Positions 61,013 through 64,000 of a DNA stretch of 64,000 bases are shown here, in pieces. A program made the position numbers and the translations under genes. Where the stretch lies: positions 1 through 64,000 of the forward strand of contig NZ_JADEXU010000012.1 of the NCBI RefSeq assembly GCF_015206895.1. Reading direction: 5' to 3'. A model generated the notes under the pieces. It searched no databases. It saw only the letters and a program-made list of their open reading frames with translations, and was not told the origin of the DNA. Source of the DNA: Nostoc sp. LEGE 12450 (GTDB lineage Bacteria > Cyanobacteriota > Cyanobacteriia > Cyanobacteriales > Nostocaceae). Within the stretch, counting starts at the first letter, position 1, and every line of letters begins with the position of its first letter.

Positions 61013-62105
61013 TTTAGAGCCAAAAATACCAGGTATCTCTTTAAACTATGTCGTTCCTACTCCAGAACCTGAGTTACTAACAGGTGTTCCGGTATTCATT
61101 GGTCTGGTAACAAAGGAATTGAAAGAACCAAAAAAGCTAACCTTGGCGACGCATTTTCAACAGTATTTTGGTCAAGCCAAGGGATATTTAGCAGATGCAA
61201 TCAAAGGGTTTTTTGAAAACGGAGGTCGTCTTTGTTATGTTATAGCCTTATCTGACAATACTCTTGAGGCTCTCCAACAAGGTTTAGAGACAAGCGAAGT
61301 CTTAGAAAATGTTGATTTGATTTGTGTTCCCGACATCATGCTTGGTTCAGATGGGGAAGTTATTCAGATGCAGCAAGCTATCTTAAAACATTGCGAGCAG
61401 ATGGGCGATCGCTTTGCCATTCTTGATGCTTTGAATGATCTAGGAAAACTAAATGAGCAACGCAAACGAATTTCTAGTCAAAACGGGGCATTATATGCAC
61501 CTTGGCTAAAAGTAGAATTTCGCGTTGATCCTATTCCTCCCTGTGGTCATATTGCAGGAATATATGCAAGTTGCGATCGCACAGTCGGGGTACATGGCGC
61601 ACCTGCTAATATTCCACTTGCAGGGGTACTGGATCTCAGTTTTTCCCTAACTCCCACAGATCAAGAACAGCTGAATCCAAAAAACGAAGCGGGAGTCAAT
61701 TGTATCCGTAGCTTCCAAGGACGAGGTATGCGAGTGTGGGGAGTGCGTACCCTCAGCCCCATTGCTGAATGGCAATATGTCAACGTGCGTCGCTTATTTC
61801 TCACCTTTGGACGCTGGGTGAATCGTAATTTAGCCGATACAGTCTTTGAACCAAATGCTTTTCCTTTATGGGTGCGACTGCAAAGGGAATTAAGCGTTTA
61901 TTGTGAATCATTATGGCGACAAGGTGCTTTGCAAGGTGCTTTGCCCCAAGAGGCATTCTATGTCAAATGTGATGCCGAAACGAATCCCTCTGAAAATCGA
62001 GAAATGGGACAAGTAATAGCAGAAATAGGTTTAGCTCCCACTATTCCGGGGGAATTTATTCAACTTTTAGTTGTTCAAAGTAATAGCGGAATTACACTTA
62101 CTTAA
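61005..62105 (+). CDS. Contractile sheath protein 2 (short sheath paralog)
   Basis: A 366-residue relative of sheath 1 without the inserted domain. It starts MTTLEPKIPGISLNYVVPTP and shares CGHIAGIYA, NCIRSFQGRGMRVWGVRTL, YVNVRRLFLTFG and EAFYVKCDAETNPSENR with it. Several injection systems carry two or three sheath paralogs, one forming the baseplate-proximal or cap ring. The start codon sits in a heptamer repeat without a ribosome site, so translation may depend on the upstream gene or a leaderless route. Confidence 0.9.
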   Translation: MTTLEPKIPGISLNYVVPTPEPELLTGVPVFIGLVTKELKEPKKLTLATHFQQYFGQAKGYLADAIKGFFENGGRLCYVIALSDNTLEALQQGLETSEVLENVDLICVPDIMLGSDGEVIQMQQAILKHCEQMGDRFAILDALNDLGKLNEQRKRISSQNGALYAPWLKVEFRVDPIPPCGHIAGIYASCDRTVGVHGAPANIPLAGVLDLSFSLTPTDQEQLNPKNEAGVNCIRSFQGRGMRVWGVRTLSPIAEWQYVNVRRLFLTFGRWVNRNLADTVFEPNAFPLWVRLQRELSVYCESLWRQGALQGALPQEAFYVKCDAETNPSENREMGQVIAEIGLAPTIPGEFIQLLVVQSNSGITLT

Positions 62106-62132
62106 TTCAAATTTATTGCAGGAGCTTCTTTT

Positions 62133-62573
62133 ATGCCCACGATTTCTAATCCCCATGACCCATACAGTGGTTATAATTTCTGGGTGGAATGGGATGGTAT
62201 TGTTCATGCTGGGTTTCGTGAATGTAGCGGTTTGACAGCGACTCGTAAAGCAGGAACTTATCGAGAAGGAACAGATAAAGCATTAAGCCAACGTCAAATT
62301 CCCGGTCTTAATACTTATGGTAACATTACTCTTAAACGGGGAGTTACTGACAATAAAGAACTCTGGGAATGGCACAAAAAATTACAAAATGGCGAGACAG
62401 ATAGACGTAATCTTTCCATTATTTTAGCTAACGATCAAGGAGAAGAAAAGATTCGCTGGAATTTAGAAAATAGCTGGCCTACTATCTGGAATGCTCCAGG
62501 TTTTAATGCCACCTCAGACGAAGTAGCGATAGAAACTCTCGAACTAGTTCATGAAGGTATTACCATTGGTTAA
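62133..62573 (+). CDS. Inner tube protein (Cis1-like, T4 gp19-type)
   Basis: A 146-residue phage-tail-tube-like protein of the Hcp/gp19 fold. Signature blocks are DPYSGYNFWVEWDGIVHAGF, RECSGL, then ITLKRGVTDNKELWEWHK and SDEVAIETLELVHEGI. Tube monomers stack as hexamers inside the sheath. The start follows GCAGGAGC at good spacing, 27 bases after sheath 2. Confidence 0.93.
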   Translation: MPTISNPHDPYSGYNFWVEWDGIVHAGFRECSGLTATRKAGTYREGTDKALSQRQIPGLNTYGNITLKRGVTDNKELWEWHKKLQNGETDRRNLSIILANDQGEEKIRWNLENSWPTIWNAPGFNATSDEVAIETLELVHEGITIG

Positions 62574-62593
62574 TATTTCCTTTCAGTAAAATC

Positions 62594-62956
62594 ATGCAGC
62601 AAACTGAATTTCCTTTTATCTTGCCTCAAGGATATCTCGACTCGGAAGGTAACACTCACCGCGAAGGCATTATGCGCCTTTCAACTGCCTATGATGAAAT
62701 TGCCCCCATCCGAGATCCAAGGGTGCAGAAAAATCCTGGTTATTTGGTGATTATTCTCTTAGCAAGGACGATAGTCCAACTAGGAACATTAGACCAAATT
62801 AATACCAAAATAATTGAGGGTTTATTTTCAGGAGATTTAGTCTATTTACAAGATTTTTATCAAAGGATTAATCAAAACGGCCATAGTCGTCTGCGGGTAG
62901 CTTGTCCCCACTGTGACGGAGAGTTTGAAGTGGAAACTATTCCCGTGGGGGAGTAG
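62594..62956 (+). CDS. Tail-assembly-like small protein of the injection system
   Basis: A 120-residue protein (start MQQTEFPFILPQGYLDSEGN). The body is helical (YLVIILLARTIVQLGTLDQI) and the C-terminus has a CPHC zinc-knuckle-like pair (ACPHCDGEFEV). It occupies the place of the tail-assembly chaperone-like gene usual between tube genes in these loci. The next reading frame begins immediately at its stop. Confidence 0.75.
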   Translation: MQQTEFPFILPQGYLDSEGNTHREGIMRLSTAYDEIAPIRDPRVQKNPGYLVIILLARTIVQLGTLDQINTKIIEGLFSGDLVYLQDFYQRINQNGHSRLRVACPHCDGEFEVETIPVGE

Positions 62957-63108
62957 TTTGCTACCCCACAGAACGACTGCTGGAGGAGGTAGCTTACCTT
63001 GCCTACAATTTTCATTGGTCTTACGAACAGATTATGACAATGGAACATCGAGAACGTCAGCAGTGGGTGACGCAGGTAGCACAAATTAATCAGCGACTTA
63101 GCGATTGA
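62944..63108 (+). CDS. DUF6760-like small protein, start codon not evident
   Basis: The frame reads VVCYPTERLLEEVAYLAYNF, then HWSYEQIMTMEHRERQQWV and ends QINQRLSD. This matches the short cyanobacterial injection-system protein called DUF6760. The frame opens after a stop at 62926 and contains no ATG, GTG or TTG before ATG 63034, so the conserved N-terminus lacks a normal start. The beginning given here is only a likely boundary. It overlaps the end of the preceding gene, suggesting coupled or non-canonical initiation, or a base change. Confidence 0.55.
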   Translation, partial: RGGVVCYPTERLLEEVAYLAYNFHWSYEQIMTMEHRERQQWVTQVAQINQRLSD

Positions 63109-63119
63109 GCAAGAAAGCA

Positions 63120-63602
63120 ATGAATCCCAAACTTATCGCCCTAAATGCAGCTTTAGCCGCAGGTTCAACAGCCAGTTTACTAGGACATGACCCTTACATG
63201 GCTTATAACTTTGCTGTAGAAATTGGAGGAGTTGTTATTGGTGGTTTTAGCGAAGTTAGCGGTTTAAGTAGTGAAATTGAGTTGGAATCTTATCAGGAAG
63301 GAGGCTTAAACGATTTTGTTCATAAATTTCCCAAACATACTACTTATCCAAATTTAGTTTTGAGTCGAGGATTAGTAAATATTGATTTGTTCTATATTTG
63401 GTATAAAGCAACTAGCCAAGGGTGGATTGAGCAGTTAAACGGTACGATTCTTTTACTTAATAGTCAGCAAATTCCGGTAATGTGGTGGACTTTTAAAAAA
63501 GCATATCCCGTCAAGTGGGAAGGGCCAACCTTTAATGCTAGTAGTGACGCAATTGCTGTAGAAAAAATTGAACTAGTGCATCAAGGAATTTCTAAGTTAT
63601 AG
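63120..63602 (+). CDS. Second tube-type protein (Cis5-like)
   Basis: A 160-residue tube/gp19-like protein. DPYMAYNFAVEIGGVVIGGF, SEVSGLSSEIELESYQEGG, LVLSRGLVNIDLFYIWYK and SDAIAVEKIELVHQGIS follow the tube protein pattern. It would be a tube-initiator or baseplate hub-adaptor ring. ATG 63120 is used; a TTG at 63105 overlapping the previous stop (TTGA) is an alternative giving five more residues. Confidence 0.88.
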   Translation: MNPKLIALNAALAAGSTASLLGHDPYMAYNFAVEIGGVVIGGFSEVSGLSSEIELESYQEGGLNDFVHKFPKHTTYPNLVLSRGLVNIDLFYIWYKATSQGWIEQLNGTILLLNSQQIPVMWWTFKKAYPVKWEGPTFNASSDAIAVEKIELVHQGISKL

Positions 63603-63610
63603 GAATATAT

Positions 63611-63657
63611 AGGCAGTAGGGAATAGGGAATAGGGAATAGGCAATAGGCAATAGGTA
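63611..63657. repeat. Heptanucleotide array (GGCAATA/GGGAATA)
   Basis: Six imperfect units of AGGCAGT, AGGGAAT and AGGCAAT type between the tube-like gene and the last gene. Confidence 0.85.
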
Positions 63658-63718
63658 AGGAGGTTCTTATAGTTGTACTCAGCTTTGTAAAAATCGCATA
63701 GGAGTTTTATGTTTCATC

Positions 63719-64000
63719 ATGGCAAATTTATCCAATTGGCAAAATTCACTTGATGAGGGATTGGTAAATCGCCTGCATCGTCCCTTACATCAACCGGGAA
63801 TGATGAAGATGGCGATGGGTCAGCGCATTATTAATCGTTGCGATCGCTTTTTAAATCGTTTACCTCTTTTGACTCAACAAATGCAACGTTGGAGTAATAC
63901 TAATAGCCTATCATCTGAGTCTATACCCATTGTTTATGCACAGCCTATTTCATTAGCAAAAGAACAAGAAGTAGAGAATAGAGTACATAATTATCTGCCA
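63719..64000 (+). CDS. Injection-system gene product of unknown function, 3' end outside window
   Basis: The frame from ATG 63719 (MANLSNWQNSLDEGLVNRLH) is open to the window edge, giving 94 residues with no motif I recognise, rich in Q, N and R. GGAG is at 63701-63704, 14 bases before it; a competing ATG at 63709 stops after 14 codons. By position it belongs to the structural operon and may encode a long linker or effector-type protein. Confidence 0.6.
   Translation, partial: MANLSNWQNSLDEGLVNRLHRPLHQPGMMKMAMGQRIINRCDRFLNRLPLLTQQMQRWSNTNSLSSESIPIVYAQPISLAKEQEVENRVHNYLP

Noticed and set aside
54190-63602. Sheath and tube genes as a prophage
   Set aside because: There are no capsid, portal, terminase or integrase genes, while AAA+, DUF4157 and DUF4255 genes mark an injection system.

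Overview
The window is chromosomal DNA from a cyanobacterium, most likely filamentous and Nostoc/Anabaena-like. Evidence: very frequent HIP1 octamers (GCGATCGC), the 3' end of magnesium-chelatase subunit chlD, a SigF-type sigma factor, cyanobacterial Ser/Thr kinases, short heptanucleotide tandem repeats, palindromic dispersed repeats, and a contractile-injection cluster of the kind found in multicellular cyanobacteria. Species cannot be fixed from sequence reading alone.

Layout. (1) 1-1.7 kb: chlD end and sigF, converging. (2) 2.3-9.9 kb: a four-gene defence-type operon, read as a PIWI-RE module: winged-helix/zinc/REase-fold protein, small helical protein, DinG-like helicase with Fe-S-like cysteines, and a PIWI-RE protein. 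(3) 10-15 kb: Bax-inhibitor-like protein, then a tandem pair of release-factor-2 genes. The second is a normal prfB with its programmed frameshift; the first is a full-length relative that keeps the frameshift site and the SPF stop-codon tripeptide but has lost the catalytic GGQ. A small membrane protein, ybeY and dgkA follow. (4) 15-31 kb: trpG/pabA, an MBL-fold protein without its metal motif, an FG-GAP propeller protein, pepP-like peptidase, ADP-ribosylglycohydrolase, ftsH, gltX, tRNA-Asp and two paralogous Ser/Thr kinases. Two copies of a roughly 92-bp MITE-like element each sit beside a 28-bp perfect palindrome. (5) 31-54 kb: mostly housekeeping or conserved hypothetical genes (phytase-like esterase, TM0106-type nuclease, HIT, C-S lyase, two glycosyltransferases, YjbQ, Nif3-like, MBL/beta-CASP nuclease, TspO-like, SprT-like, HAD, P450, Rieske protein) with some gene relics. 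(6) 54-64 kb: the start of an extracellular/thylakoid-type contractile injection system: AAA+ ATPase and DUF4157 protein on the minus strand, then DUF4255 cap protein, carboxypeptidase-regulatory-like protein, two sheaths, two tube-type proteins, a tail-assembly-like protein, a DUF6760-like protein and a gene running off the window.

How they work together. The PIWI-RE genes overlap (1 bp and 8 bp) and should act as one nucleic-acid-targeting unit. The two RF2 genes may form a regulatory pair, since both seem to need the RF2-sensitive frameshift while only one can hydrolyse peptidyl-tRNA. The injection-system genes build one contractile machine whose baseplate and spike genes should lie past base 64000.

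The best candidates for something new are the GGQ-less RF2 paralog with a retained frameshift site, and the four-gene form of the PIWI-RE operon with an apparently interrupted helicase 5' end. All family assignments come from reading motifs; no database search was run.
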